This document shows, in pieces, positions 46,736 through 58,813 of a stretch of 64,000 bases of DNA. The stretch covers positions 1,364,001 through 1,428,000 of the forward strand of contig JBBPFI010000003.1 in the NCBI GenBank assembly GCA_037974965.1, given 5' to 3'. The translations under genes were made by a program, and so were the position numbers. Each line of letters opens with the position of its first letter. Position 1 is the first letter of the stretch. The notes under the pieces were generated by a model. The model was given only the letters and a program-made list of their open reading frames with translations. It did no database searches and was not told the origin of the DNA. The DNA is from Dacryopinax spathularia (Eukaryota > Basidiomycota > Dacrymycetes > Dacrymycetales > Dacrymycetaceae).

Positions 46736-49700
46736 TTACTCATCGTCGGGTTCCACGGGTATACCGCGGCCTCCTACAGGCTCTGCCTCTACAACGGTGA
46801 TATGGTATGGGTTATACTGCGGAGCAAGGTTCTCCACATCGATGGGAAGGTTCAGGACACCACGAAGTACGACCTGAGCGCCGATCTTGTTCTGCACGAT
46901 GTTGTGCTCGCGGCAGCTGATACTGCGTATGCATGCCGGACAGCCATCTTCGCAACCGCAGTTTTCGAGGACTTGTAGCGCCTTCTCCAGGACGTCGTGT
47001 GCTGCCAGGCGCGTCAGAACCGCCTTGCTGGGAGGGAAAGGCAAAGCACTCACTCCGGTCATACACCTTCGCACAGATGCCGCTCGCTGCAGACCCATCA
47101 TAGAAGATCAACCTGCCTGGTCGTTTCCTCTGTGACTCCTTCATCATATACTCCTTCTGCGGGGCCTTACATTCCGTCCCCACGTCCCCAGGAGCAATAA
47201 GGACGAATACCGGCAAAATGCTGAGGACGGCATGGCACGCCGCGTGGATCGCTTCGGCCGGGTTGATGGCCTTGTCTACGAGCAAGTTCAGCGTTGAGCG
47301 AGGGACGTCGATCCAGAATCCTGTTGAGGAGCGGACGAAGGGTGGGGAGTCAAGGTCGACCGTGTCGAGAATGGTGTTCTCCCTACGAACAACAATCAGC
47401 CTTCATGCCTTCAAGTACGAGAGTACAACGGGCTTACCGCATCTTGAAGAAACCAAAAACGATAGTCTTCCTCGTGATCCTACCAAAATATGATCGCTGC
47501 TGAGACCCCTTGATCTCCCTGATCCGATACGTCTGCACAGGATCGACGTCCGTATAATCCCTGGGCTTTGTAAAGTAGTTCACGTCCGCACGGGCGATCT
47601 TGGCAATACGGGTATCATGGTCGACTTCCCGGACCAAGAACGTAAGACCCTGATGCATGAACTGTGCTACATGTAAGCCACGGTGTATGGGAGTGAAGGT
47701 GAATGGGACTTACGATACCGCCTTCGTACGTCTCGAAAATCGCCCGGGAGAGCTCGATCTCCTCCAGGACGCGGGCTGCTCCGTTGGGCTCGTGCTCGGT
47801 AGTGACGTCAATGACGGTATACTTCTCCTCCTGGATACCACGGAGTGAGACCATGGTCGTGGGTCGAGGCTTGTACGAAGGATGGGTGGTGTACCTGTCC
47901 ATGTGTCAACATTCTCCACCTGATCAAGACACAGAGGTGTACGTACCACCCATCCTTATCGCAGACCAACCGGCTCTGGCAGACCTCTTTGAACGAAGGA
48001 CCGAAATACTTCTCGTCATCTTGAAGCCGGATAGGAAGTTCGTCAGCCGCACACTGAAGATGACTCTCGAGCACGCCTTCGTTCGTGATGTCCACAATCA
48101 AGCTTTCCGTAGGCTGCGACTCTCGTCAGTCGCCTCGAAGGTGGAGGATATGAGGACACAGGCAGACCTTCTCGAACACCTCGTTAGGGTTCAGCATATA
48201 ATGCTGATCAATCGGCAACGAGTCTCCCACTAATATGGCAAGGGAGTCTCGTGCTCTCCGACCAGCACGACCAGCTTGTTGACGCTACTTCCCCCGCAGG
48301 TCAGACCATGCCACGAAAGGGGAAAGAAAGAAAGGAGAGGACGTACCAAGCTAGCGATCCCGAATGGGAAGCCAAGCATTATCACTGCGTCCAGGGTGCC
48401 TATGTCGACACCGAGCTCAAGGGCGTTGGTAGCTATGATTCCCTGCAAGCCTATCAACACAAATCACACCAAGAGGCACAAGATGAGGGCCCACCAGAAG
48501 ATGTCCAGAAAAGGCGTCCTTCTCTATCCTTCGCCTGTCCTGCACCACCGATTAGTCCATTGCGGAAGGAGTGTAGATGGAAAGGCGAGCATACAGCAAC
48601 CGAATACCCTCCTCGATAAGCCGACACCCTATCCAGGATGTCCGTCCTTCCCTCCGCGGTCAGCTGCTGCCTAATAGTCTTCATGACCAATTCACAAGTC
48701 CTCCGAATCTTGCAGAAGAGGATCGTGCGGACGCCGTGTTTCATCAGATAGCGGAAGAGGTAGCAGGCTTCTTGCATGCTTGAGGATCTCCCCAGTGTGG
48801 GGTCGAGTGGGTCCAGGTAAGGCGGGTTCCAGAGGAGGAAGTCTTTGTGTCCTGTTGGGGCGCCGTCTTCTGTTATTACTTCGACGTCCTGCGAGCACGC
48901 GGGGATTAGCACAACCTAGTCCCTGAAGGGGACAACAGAGTGGAGAAAGCAGCAAGAAGGGTCGAGAGCAGGGAGGAGGAGGAGCGGGAAGGAAGCGGCC
49001 CCGGAAGACTGACAGGGAGGAGGAGGAGGAGGAGGAGGAGGAGGAGGAGAAGGAGGAGGAGGAGGAGAAGGAGGAGGAGGAGGAGAGGAGGAGGAAGAAG
49101 AAGAAGAAGAAGAAGGAAGCAGGACAGAAGAGCAAGGAAGGAGACGCACCTCAACCCCAAAGATATTCATCATATGCCCCCTCGGATCATTAATAGTCGC
49201 ACTACAGCTCACAAACACGCATCTCCTATCTACGCCCCCAAACGAAAAGTCAGCACGCCGCACAATTCATTCTTGAAACGAGGAAACGAGGAAAAGGAGA
49301 GGAGAGCCAATCACACGTTGCTCCTTCCTGTCTTTGAAGGGGGAATAAAGCGGGAGAGCGTGCTCTTTTGAACGGCAGATAAAGAGAGGAGAAGAGAGAG
49401 AAAGACACGCACTCCCAACAGCAGCACACAGCCTCCTCAGCCTCCGCGCCACAAACGACACCTGCGTGCCCATCAAGCCGGAATAATAGTGCAGCTCATC
49501 GACGACGACCATCTTCAGGTTCCGGAGGAAATGCCGCCAGAGGTCTTCGTTCGGGAGGATGGAGGCGTGGAGGGTGTCGAAGTTTGTGAATATTATCGAG
49601 GCGTTTTCGCGGATGTCTGTCGGCAACGGCATCAGCACTGTACCATACCACAGACACAGCGGGCGCTGGAACTCCAGAGGACAAGGTGGGGCGCAGGACA

Positions 49701-51481
49701 TGCAAGACGGGAGGATCAAGAGGAACATGGGACAGTGAAGGACAAAGATAGTGTGGACTCAGCGTACGCACCCTGCCTCCTCTCCCTCGGCGTATCCCCA
49801 TCAAACGCCTCCACCCTCACCCCCTCCAGCCCCCCCACCCTCACAAGCAGCTGCCTAAGCGCAGCCAACTGATCCTGCGCGAGCGCCTTAGTCGGATAAA
49901 TAAAGATCGCCGTCGCAGCCCTGTCTTCCTCCAGGTTACACAGCGCGGGCAGTTGGTAGATTATACTTTTCCCGCTTGCTGTCGAGGTGGACACGACGAC
50001 GTTCTTACCCGACCAGATGGCGTTCAGGGCGGCGGCTTGATGGGTGTAGAAGCCTGTTACGCCCCGGGATTCTGAGAGGGCGGAGAGGATGGCAGGGGAG
50101 AGGGAACGCGAGAGTTGGCCGTAGGAGGCGGGCTTGGCGGGGAATTCCCGGTGGGCGACGATTTGGGATTTGTAGTGCTCGTCTTGCTTGAGTTGGTCGA
50201 GGATCGTACTGATTGGAAGCCGGCGGGCGGGGTCGGGAACGGTCTTGGGTGGGCCGGAGAGCGTTTCGCCGTCGGGATTGGGTTCGCCCGAGTCGTCGGG
50301 GTTGGAGTTGGAAGAGCTGGGACGAAGGAGGGGGTTGACGGGTACGTGCGCGCGGGCGGCGTCCTTGACGAGCTGGACGGGATCGTCGCCGTTTGCCGCA
50401 CAGGCAGCCAAAAGCCTGGTCACATTGTAGTCAGCATATCCCTAGGGAAGAAGGAGAACGAGAGGAGGGAGGAGAAAACGCACTCGTTAACAGCCCTCGT
50501 GAAAGTCTGAGCACGCTTCTCGATCAACTTCATCAACTGCTGCTGGGTCAACGGCGGCGGAGCCGCAAACTTGCCCGCAGCTTCCTTTCTGTTCACCACC
50601 ACGATCTCATCAATGTTCTGCCTCACGAGAGAAGGAAGAGAAAGGAAGAACAGGGAAACAAGAAGGGAAGGAGTAGGGAAGAATGGATGAGGTAGAGAGG
50701 AAGAGACAGGGAAGAGAGACGAGCGGGGACGCACATCTTCTGAGTATTCTTATTAGTCTCCACGAAATCCAACACCAACACATGATCCGCCTTGCTCGGA
50801 TCCTCAGTCGGCGCCAAATAAAAATCCGGCGATCCCTTTCTGTCTCCCTTCCTCGAGTAGGATGAGGAAGAGGAGGAGGAGGGGCGGTCGTGGTGGACTT
50901 CGAGGGCGGAGGAGGGGAGGTAGGCGAAACGGACTAGGTCGGGGAGGATCGCTCTGCGCCAAGGCAAGAGGGGTCAGTGTATGCTCTCGGATGAGGTTAT
51001 GGAAGAGGGAGGCAGGCGGGTTGGAAGGGGAAGGGAGGAGGAGGACGTACTTGATCTCAGCTACTTTGGCGAGCTCGAGTGGCCTGCAACACGGTGAGCG
51101 GGCTGTAAGGAAGAGGAGGAGGAGAAGGAGGGGGAGGACGCACTGCTTGATCAGAGCCTCGACCGAGCTCCTAATCGTATCAAACGTAACCGCCAGATGC
51201 TTTCTCGCATGACAGAAAGCGATCACCGTATTCAGACTCTACCAACCGGTCCCCTCCGATCAGCACCTCATCCTATCCACCTCTCTCTACGAGAGAACAA
51301 AGGAGAGAAAGCGCACCTTAAACAGCCTCTCAAGCCCCTTAAAATACTCCGGCCACGGTCCTACCTGCACTGGCGCCGGTTTCTTCCTCCCTCGAGCGCG
51401 TTTAGCGGCAGGAGTGGACTCCTGGACGGAAGTGAGGAAGTCTGTGATGGCCGCTTTGCGTTTGGTGTTCCGTTCGGGCAT
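46736..51481 (-). CDS. HRQ1: HRQ1-type RecQ4-family DNA helicase
   Basis: 3'-5' superfamily 2 helicase used in crosslink repair and telomere upkeep. Seventeen exons, 1099 residues: 51317-51481, 51144-51238, 51051-51083, 50735-50953, 50484-50621, 49772-50415, 49413-49616, 49150-49229, 48601-48888, 48495-48539, 48347-48442, 48168-48284, 47947-48113, 47714-47894, 47438-47661, 47067-47382, 46736-47023. Motifs: [13 protein letters not shown], Walker A TSTASGKS (near 362), [36 protein letters not shown], and the C-terminal Cys cluster [11 protein letters not shown] of the DUF1998 region. The N-terminus is short and basic. The last junction (about 47024-47066) is uncertain. Introns are unusually long and pyrimidine-rich for this window. 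One needs a GAG acceptor (50622). Divergent from CCZ1. Confidence 0.92.
49018..49120. repeat. GGA/GAA-rich purine tract inside an HRQ1 intron
   Basis: About 100 bp of almost pure purine on the plus strand, mainly (GGA)n with GAA interruptions, within the 261-bp intron 48889-49149. On the HRQ1 sense strand it is a (TCC)n polypyrimidine run. Mirror-repeat character could allow triplex (H-DNA) formation. Confidence 0.85.
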
Positions 51482-52071
51482 CGTCCTGGGATGGGATTAT
51501 ATGGGGGGTGTGGGACGAGGGTGTGGGCCAAGGGTTGGCGTGGGACGAGGGTTGGAGGTTCAACTCTATGCGGTCTTCGGGGGTCGAGGGGGGATCGAGG
51601 GGTCAACTTCTATGGGTCTTGGAAAGGGGTGAATCGAGGAGAGGGGGGATGTGATGCCCCAAGAGAGTGATCGACCGAAAGAGGTGGGTGGTCGCAAGTG
51701 AGACCCAGACTGTGATGGCGAGCCAGAGAGAGGACTGATCGACCAAAATAGCCAGAGAGAGACTGTGAGAGTGAAGAGCGAAGAGTGAGACCAGACGATG
51801 CGATGGGATGTGAGGAAGGGATGAGGAGTGGATGATTTGGATGAGCGCCCGCCCCGCATTGATATGCACGTAATTTAGCGCTCGTGGATCGGTGACTGGA
51901 TTCAGGGATCGGGCATAGCCACCAACTTCGATCATCCTCCATTGTCCTGCAGCAGCTCGTTGTCTGCGCGCTTTGCCACCACTGCATCCCCTACAGTAGC
52001 AGGCATCCATGTCACCACATCTATAACCACCCCCCCCACCATCACCGCACACTCAACCCAAAGCCCCAAAG
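51482..52071. promoter_or_regulatory. divergent promoter region, HRQ1 and CCZ1
   Basis: 590 bp between two outward starts. G-rich on the HRQ1 side. No gene seen. Confidence 0.45.
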
Positions 52072-53076
52072 ATGTCCCAACCCGCCCACCTCTCCCATCT
52101 CTCAATCTACAACCCCACCCTCCTCCCCACACCCGCACAGCTCGCAGCAGCCGGTCAAGAAACAGACGACGCACACGAACACGCCCATATCGTCTTCTAC
52201 AGTTCGAGCGAGCCCGCCGTGTCGAGGGATCGGATGTTGAGGCAGGTCGGGTTGGCTAAGGCGTTGGTTAATTTTGCTGGGTGCGTCTTGCTTGCTCTCC
52301 TCTTCTCTACTTTGCTCTTTTTGCCTCTCCGCGTCTGTCGTTGGTGTTCGGGGAGCGAGCGCTGATGGGGGGAGTAGCATGTTCGAGCCTGATCCTGCGG
52401 AGACACTGGTCCACTCGCAAAAACATCGCCTCATCACAATTTCCCCCGAACCAGACTGGTGGATGCACGCCTCCTACGTCCTCGAACGAATCCCAAAGCC
52501 TCCTTCCTCCGCCTCTTCTTCCAAATCACAGTCAAAGGCCAAGTCAAAGTCGAAGAAGGATAAGGGGAAAGAGAGGGGCAAGGCGGGAGGGAAGGAGGAG
52601 AAGGGAAGGGACAGGGAGAAGGAGAAGGACGAGGAGGGGAAGGACGAGTGGGAGTATAGGGATGAGCTGGACGACGAGGAGCTTAAGGCCAAGCTTATGA
52701 AGGGGTATGAAGAGTTCAAGGTCCGTCTTTCTTCCCCCCCCCCCTCCCCCTCTCCTTCTCCTCCTCCTCGTTGGTCGTCATAAGGCTAAAATAGCGTGAA
52801 TGAAAGGAACAAAACGGCACCCTCACCTCCCTCCTCCTTCAATCCAGATCCCAACTCGAACGCGCCCTCGAGACGTTCTTCACCCCCTGGGCATCCCAGA
52901 ACTCCCTGGCCGTCCCACAACCCGAGGCAGATCCGGACGACGCTGCCGAGAAGGGCGGGGACGGACCGCCTGCGACGGGGGAAGGGAAGGGGTCAGGCTT
53001 GGGGTCAGGCTTGGGGATGGGGATGGGGATGGGGGAATGGAAGAGCTGGTTGAAGTGGCCTGTCTGGGGTGGTTGA
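52072..53076 (+). CDS. CCZ1: CCZ1-like vacuolar fusion protein, short or truncated
   Basis: N-terminal part of CCZ1, partner of MON1 in the Rab7 (Ypt7) exchange factor for endosome and autophagosome fusion. Exons 52072-52280, 52378-52720, 52807-53076 give 273 residues. Recognised: LSIYNPTLLPT, HAHIVFYSSSEPAVSRDRML, RQVGLAKALVNFAGMF, HSQKHRLITISPEPDWWMHA, a Lys/Glu-rich insert, GYEEFK|EQNGTLTSLLL and LERALETFFTPWA. After that the protein turns to a Gly/Met-rich linker and stops at WPVWGG, where fungal CCZ1 proteins usually continue for several hundred residues. The intron 52721-52806 needs an AAG acceptor to give the family's (N/H)GT/SFTSIL stretch. Either a real short form, an internal deletion, or missed 3' exons. 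Confidence 0.7.
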
Positions 53077-53454
53077 TCTACGCCACCTTCGCGACAAGAG
53101 ACGGGAGGTTTTAGAGCTGATTAGGAGGGGGTTGTGGTGGATGGTTTATCTGGGATTATGGCATGTTCATCATATACCCTCGCACCTGGACGGTGCGTTC
53201 ATGTATAACGACTAATATACTAACGATCTCTGCTTTTGTTCATACCGATCCAGCTCGTCCCCGCACATGTGAAAGAAAGTGTGCGCTCGTATCAATGGCG
53301 GGCTCAGAGGGGAGATATCGTTTCATTGGGGTTTCTCTATTGCGGTAATGATACAGTGCTTTTGGATATTACACATTGAGTGGTATACTGAGTGGTCACT
53401 TCATCAGATCATAATCCCCTCTCGCTCATTAACATCATCATGACCATGGCCCGG
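53077..53454. other. intergenic, CCZ1 and BCS1 3' flanks
   Basis: 378 bp between convergent genes. The first 100 bp has an open frame (VLELIRRGLWWMVYLGLW) that could be unassigned coding sequence, but it matches no part of CCZ1 that I recognise. Confidence 0.35.
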
Positions 53455-55380
53455 TCAAGCGACCCTCGCCTCCGCCTCCCGCTTCACATCCTCCCTCCTC
53501 CTCCTCTCCTCCTCCTCCCTCTCCTCCCTCGCCTTCCTCTTCAACTTATCCTCCCTCTCCCTCCCGATCCAAGTCTCCAGCTCGTCCACACACCGCACCG
53601 GGTCGACCTTATGCAGCATCAAGTATCCCTGGAGGGCAGCCATGCTAAATTCCCTGTTTGTGACCAGGGCCGCAAACCTCGCCGCCAGGAGGTCGCGAGC
53701 TTCCCTCGTCAGCGTTGACGGCGGGCCAGCGGAGGGAAGAGGCTCGATCGTAATCAAGGGAGTACCCTCCGGGCTTGGAGTCCTCGGCGGTGTAGGCGGC
53801 AAAGCGGCGGCAGCAACGGCGGTCGGAGCAGCAAAATGCTTGCTCCTCCCAGCAGCTGCTCGCTTCTTCTCCTCCGACGTGCACTCGTCCCCAGGAGCGT
53901 CGGCGTCCTCAACGGGGTAAAAGCACTTGAACAGCTCTTCAGCCTGCGCCTGGCTCGCGTTCTTAAACTCCAGGACGACGTCCATCCTCCCCGGTCTTAT
54001 CAGCGCCGGGTCAAGTGCTTCCCGGACGTTGGTAGTCGCGAACAGGAGCCGGCCCTCGTGTGCCGCCACACCGTCGATCGCGTTCAGCAGGCCGGAGAGG
54101 GTGATATTCCCCGCCGAGATGCCCGCTGCGTCCGGTGTCGGCGCCGCCGCAGTCAGGCCCGTCGGGGCGTTCTCGTCCTTGGCAACCTCCTCTTCCTGCG
54201 AGCCGGAGTTCGCCCCAGCGCCAGCGCGCATGCCGATCCCCTTCGTGAACGCGCAGTCGATATCCTCCATCAGGGCAATACACTGCGGCGGCAGCGCGGC
54301 CACAATCTCGTTCAGCGCACTATCGTCCATCGTCTTCTTCGACAGCGGGATGACATAAATATCCAACTTCAATTCCCCAGCCAGCGCATGGATCAAGCTA
54401 GTCTTGCCCGAGCCGGGCACGCCGTGCAGCAGATAGCCACGGCGGTAGGGGATGCCGCGCTGGACGTACCAGGCTTGACTGGAGAGGAAGTCTTTGGCGT
54501 CCGCTAGGAGCGTCTCTTTCATCCCGGGCTCGAGGACGATACTGGACCAGGGCCGCCGGAGCTTGCTGGCTGCTCGGTTCCAGGACCCATATGAGTCCCC
54601 GACCCAGATCGAGATCCGTTCTTCTTCGTCCTTATCAAACGCGGTCTTGGCGATCGTCAGGAGGCGCTCGAGGACAGCCCGACCACGGGAAGGGACGATG
54701 CTCAGGATACGCAGGTCGAGCGAGTCGATCGACGCGAGCGGGATCCCGAATGCGCCCGTGTTGTTCGCAGGCCCGCTTTGCCGGGTACGCATGACGGTCA
54801 CGTACGTCCCGCCGAAGAAGAACGAGTAGTCGCATTCGTACGCAGGGAGGTAGTGCAGTCGTTGGGACAGATCGCCCGCTTTCGGTCGCTTGCGGCTGCA
54901 TTCGGAGCAGTGGCAGCCTTCGATGTAGCTTGACGCGTTGCCCTTCCCGCGTATGCGGGTCGAGACGCATACGTTCCGCGTGCGGTTGAACGCCGGGAGA
55001 CGCATAAAGTATGCGAGGAGCCACTCGTACGCCTCGTCTTCCTTGTCGATCCTCACGTGCAGATACAGCCCGGAGAGAAGGCTGTCGAAGGACCATGCCT
55101 GGCCCAGGATCCGACGGACAGTCTCGAGCATCCCGCCCAGGACGAAGATCTTGATCCAGTCCAGCGCGGCGGGGGAACGGAGGACGGCATGGACGAAGGG
55201 AAGTAGAGCGGAGGGAATGAAGGCCAGGACAGGCTGGAGCATCATCGGTAGTGCTAGGGGAAGGGTGTCGTTCGCCATCCCCATCCCCATCCCGGAGGTG
55301 GTAGAGTTCACAGGAGTGTTAAGGAAAGAGAACACAGTCTGAGTAGCGGCCATCATGTTCGTCTCCTCTTGGTAGTGCAA
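53455..55380 (-). CDS. BCS1-type AAA ATPase
   Basis: Mitochondrial-type AAA ATPase of the BCS1 family. Bcs1 itself moves the folded Rieske protein across the inner membrane for complex III. Intronless, 641 residues. A hydrophobic segment near 45-90 (LPLALPMMLQPVLAFIPSAL) is the likely anchor. The BCS1 N-terminal domain covers about 100-270 (YLHVRIDKEDEAYEWLLAYF, SIWVGDSYGSWNR). AAA core: Walker A GVPGSGKT (320-327), Walker B ALMEDID (369-375), LSGLLNAIDGV, RLLFATTNVREALDPALIRP, GRMD. The insert between Walker B and sensor 1, and a Pro-rich insert near 510-560, are longer than in Bcs1. The C-terminus ends in a charged coiled coil. Paralogous BCS1-like families are expanded in mushrooms, so this may not be the Rieske translocase. 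The ATG at 55356 is an alternative start. Confidence 0.9.
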   Translation of the reverse strand: MHYQEETNMMAATQTVFSFLNTPVNSTTSGMGMGMANDTLPLALPMMLQPVLAFIPSALLPFVHAVLRSPAALDWIKIFVLGGMLETVRRILGQAWSFDSLLSGLYLHVRIDKEDEAYEWLLAYFMRLPAFNRTRNVCVSTRIRGKGNASSYIEGCHCSECSRKRPKAGDLSQRLHYLPAYECDYSFFFGGTYVTVMRTRQSGPANNTGAFGIPLASIDSLDLRILSIVPSRGRAVLERLLTIAKTAFDKDEEERISIWVGDSYGSWNRAASKLRRPWSSIVLEPGMKETLLADAKDFLSSQAWYVQRGIPYRRGYLLHGVPGSGKTSLIHALAGELKLDIYVIPLSKKTMDDSALNEIVAALPPQCIALMEDIDCAFTKGIGMRAGAGANSGSQEEEVAKDENAPTGLTAAAPTPDAAGISAGNITLSGLLNAIDGVAAHEGRLLFATTNVREALDPALIRPGRMDVVLEFKNASQAQAEELFKCFYPVEDADAPGDECTSEEKKRAAAGRSKHFAAPTAVAAAALPPTPPRTPSPEGTPLITIEPLPSAGPPSTLTREARDLLAARFAALVTNREFSMAALQGYLMLHKVDPVRCVDELETWIGREREDKLKRKAREEREEEERRRREDVKREAEARVA

Positions 55381-56386
55381 GGACGGGGTTCAAGCAAAGG
55401 GCTTGAGATGATGCCCACCAACAACCCCGGCCAAGCGCAGCTCTTATAGGAGTCGACAAAGGGGGAAAGGAAAGAAGAACACGCAGCAAACACGCGTCAG
55501 CTCGGGCAGAAGATGACTCCTAATGACGGGTTCCCTCATTAGCCCCGCGCCCTGGCTAGCTCTCCGCAAATCTGCAAACAAGCGGCACAGCAAATGAGTC
55601 AATCCTTCGCCCGGACACGTTGTCCAACCACGTAAATACCGTCGGCTAACTCGCAGCGATTCATGTCGCCGGTGCAGAAGTTGGAAGGAGGGGTGACTGG
55701 AAGAGGGAATGTATTGATTTTCGGTAAGTTAGGCCGGAAGAGGAGAAGACAAACGGGAAATCCGGAGCTTCGGCTTCAGGGACCAGCTGGGGTCCGTTGG
55801 GCCGGCGGGGCAGTGCATAAGTATGACGCACACTGACAATGTCAACATCACAGGACATCCGGAGGATCATGCAGTCCGAACTGCGATTTGGGGATCGCGA
55901 ATCGCCGACAGAAGACAACTCAATTTTCAGGAAGGTCAAGCGAGCGGATTTGCAGATTGTCGCCCGATGATGATGATGATGATGATCAGGAATGGCCGCG
56001 GGCAATGAGGCGTCTTCTGAGAGGGAAACGAGGCGGCTGACAAAGCATATTTCCGATGATGGGCTGCGGTGTCGTGTGCATCCCACAGATATTTCCATTT
56101 ACGTGTCGTCTTGGGCGCTTGAGGTAAGAAACAGCCCTGGCGTGTGACTCTCTCATCCCTTAAACTTCGGTCAACGCAGTCACGCGCAATATCGGAGGTA
56201 CTGAGCAGGGTGAGCTGCAGTCAGAAAGTCAAGAAGACAACAAGCGAAAGTATTCTACAAAGCCCCCATTTGGTTCATTCATGGTCGCAGCACAACCTCT
56301 CGCACACTACGTTCTTTCCTGTGCAGCGCAGCGCAGCGCTTTGCACCGAGCCCCACCTCCCGATCGCCTTTCTTCCGCGTGAGCGG
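55381..56386. other. intergenic, BCS1 promoter and UPF0662 3' flank
   Basis: About 1 kb. Contains a short (GAT)n run at about 55964-55986 and GCAGC units near 56320. No supported gene. Confidence 0.4.
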
Positions 56387-58219
56387 TCACGTCAACCTGC
56401 ATACACTTTGCTTCGCGAGCGCCAAGGTCATGCGTCTTCTTCTTCCTCGTCCTGGTCCATCGATTCCTTCAACTACTCCCAGCATCAGCGCTCCCCTTTC
56501 ATCAAACTCAAAAAGAGGCAAGGCAAGAAGACGCACCATCTCAAGCAACTCATGACACTCGTTCAGGTGAGCCATGACGATGCCCTGTCCCTCCGGTACG
56601 TTCCCCTCAACACCGATGAACTTGCCGTCTTTTCGCATGGAGTCGATCTGATGCAGGGCGAGTTGATACTACGCTCCGGATTTAGTACGGCAAGAAGAAA
56701 GGGTGGATAGGGGAGAGGGGAGACGGGAGGGAGACGTACAGGCCAGAGATCGCGAGGACTGAAGGACCCCCCGTATTTGAGCACTTCGTTCAGGCATTTC
56801 TTCACCGTCGACAACTTATTCGCCTATTCCCTCGTGTCAGCAGCAGGTCACAGGCACAGGGAGGGAGAGCGAGGGCTCACGATAGGCATCAGTTCCTCCG
56901 ACACCGGCTCGCTGGACGACAGCAACCGATAAATCAAGCCATAACACCTCCTCAGCAAGTACAGCAGCACAAACTGGCCCGGCGGCTTATTCCCCTCCGC
57001 ATCGACAAACTTCCCGTCCACGCGCATACTGTCGATCTCCCGCAGCGCTTGCGAGTAATTCCACAAATCCGTCTCCCGGAGGGTCCATCGGTGGGTCATG
57101 ACGAGTCCTTCGAGCTGCGTGCGCATCTCCATCAGCCGGTCGTAGATCGGTTTGAGCGGAGGGGAGACTTCGTCCTCGAGCGCGCGGATCTCCTGCGTGA
57201 CGTCGAAACATTCTTCGAGAAGGGACTGGCAGAGCGCTTGCGAGGAGGTGACGGGCGCTCCCCCTGGTCCAACGAATTTGCCATCTACTCGTTTCCTACA
57301 GCCTGGTCAACATGCATCTGAATGTGCATTGCAAACGGTTGCGCACGAATCGATATTCCGCAGCTCCTCGAGCAAAGGCTTCATATCCCCCTTCGAAGGT
57401 TTCGGCTTCGCGGCAATAGCAGCGAGTTGCCGTCGTATACTGACAAGCTTCTGATGTATCGGCAGCAGCTCGGGTGACAGCTCAGATAACGAATGCTCCA
57501 GCGCCTTCAACGACGCATCTGTGCCCTCGTCAGCCACTGGAGTCTCAGATAGAACAAGGAAGGCGGCGTACCGCACTTGTCCAACTTCCGCTCGAGCAGC
57601 TTGATCATCGCTGGTGGATGTAAGCCCGTCTCAGCGTCTTTCCTCACGATCTGCCTCAGGTCCGCAAGTCGGTGCTTGAACGGCTGCAGGTCCGTCTCGT
57701 TATACACCCCTGACTCGTTCATATGGTCCAGGAGTTGCTGGTAGGAAGTCATGATCTGCCAGACTTGCGATCACTGGGAGAATGAGCGTACCTGTATGCT
57801 GGCGATTTGGGAGTATGTGGCGGGCGCTTCGCGGTTCTTCCCGATTGTGAGGAAGAATAGGGAGAGCAGGCTGAACACGTCGGCTAGTGTCGTGTCCAGG
57901 CGGTTGGAGACATGCGGGGCTTCGACATCCCGGATCTCATTCAGCTTCGTCACTATATGCCATCGCACTATCAGATAAGGGCCTGTAGGGGAGAAGAAAG
58001 GGATGGACCTTGCTTGACGACCGCTTGGTAGATGTTTTGCACATCCTGGGCTTTGATGAACTCGCCCCGGTTCTTCTTCAGGACCGTAAGGCGGTTACGG
58101 AGACTGCGCATTGATCGTCAGTAACCCAGCAATGTGAGAAGTGGAGGGGTGGGGACGCACTTTATAACGGCTTCGAGGATTGGTAGTTCCTCTTGTGGGA
58201 CAGCAGCCATGGACGCCAT
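56387..58219 (-). CDS. UPF0662 (DUF2408) family protein
   Basis: Cytoplasmic or nuclear fungal protein of unknown biochemical role. Exons 58161-58219, 58009-58103, 57792-57952, 57572-57737, 57347-57518, 56881-57295, 56740-56823, 56387-56668 give 477 residues. Family stretches: LRNRLTVLKKNRGEFIKAQD, LLSLFFLTIGKNREAPATYS, YNETDLQPFKHRLADLRQIV, LLERKLDKC, RVDGKFVGPGG, VTQEIRALEDEVSPPLKPIY, LWNYSQALREIDSMRVDGKF and LHQIDSMRKDGKFIGVEGNV. The repeat of (SMR)xDGKFxxxEG shows the internal duplication of the family. Acceptors at 57738 and 57519 were chosen over nearer ones because they give introns of normal length (53-54 bp) and family residues. The last 30 residues (GRGRRRRMTLAL) may instead be a retained intron. 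Confidence 0.88.
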
Positions 58220-58813
58220 CGTTTACCAGCGGTTCGATTCGAGTGATGATAGGCTAACAAAGTAGCTCGTCGTCGATAGTAGTATCGAGAGAGTAGAGTA
58301 TATGGGCAGGACGACGACCCGTGGATGCCCGCTGGTGGAGGTACAAGTACAGTAGGGTAGGACAGGGGAGGGTGCGACTTGCACGCTGTTTGCCTGTCTG
58401 TTTGGAGTGAGTGAGAAGGAGGCGGAGGAGGAGGAGGAGGAGAAGGTACCCTTTGAGACTGAAAGAGTGCTGGGCGCGGGCTGGGCGGAGTCGGAGTCGG
58501 AGGACGTGGCCGGAGCCGGGGTTACACACTCAGTCAATGAGCCAAGCAAGGGGTCCTCAGAGGTCTGGGCCCACCCAATCTCACCCACCTTACATAAGGA
58601 CGAGAGCACGTGATCTGCTGTGTTGCATTCCTCCCGCGGTGCAGTGCCTCCGTCGCAGCACTGAACAGCAGCACGAGCCCCTTGAGGCGCGGACAGACAA
58701 GAGCCAAACGGTTGCGCATTCCTCGAACGCATACATCCACCTCGTTCACTCACTTCAACTTCAACAATCTTTATCTCAACGTTCACCAGCATATACTTCG
58801 ATAACTCGCTATA
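58220..58813. promoter_or_regulatory. divergent promoter region, UPF0662 and tropomyosin
   Basis: 594 bp between outward starts, with a GGA-rich patch near 58410-58445. The 150 bp before the tropomyosin ATG is C/T/A-rich leader DNA. No gene seen. Confidence 0.45.

Noticed and set aside
48906-49371. Leu-, Ser- or Arg-rich frames over the purine tract
   Set aside because: Translation of a triplet repeat inside an HRQ1 intron.
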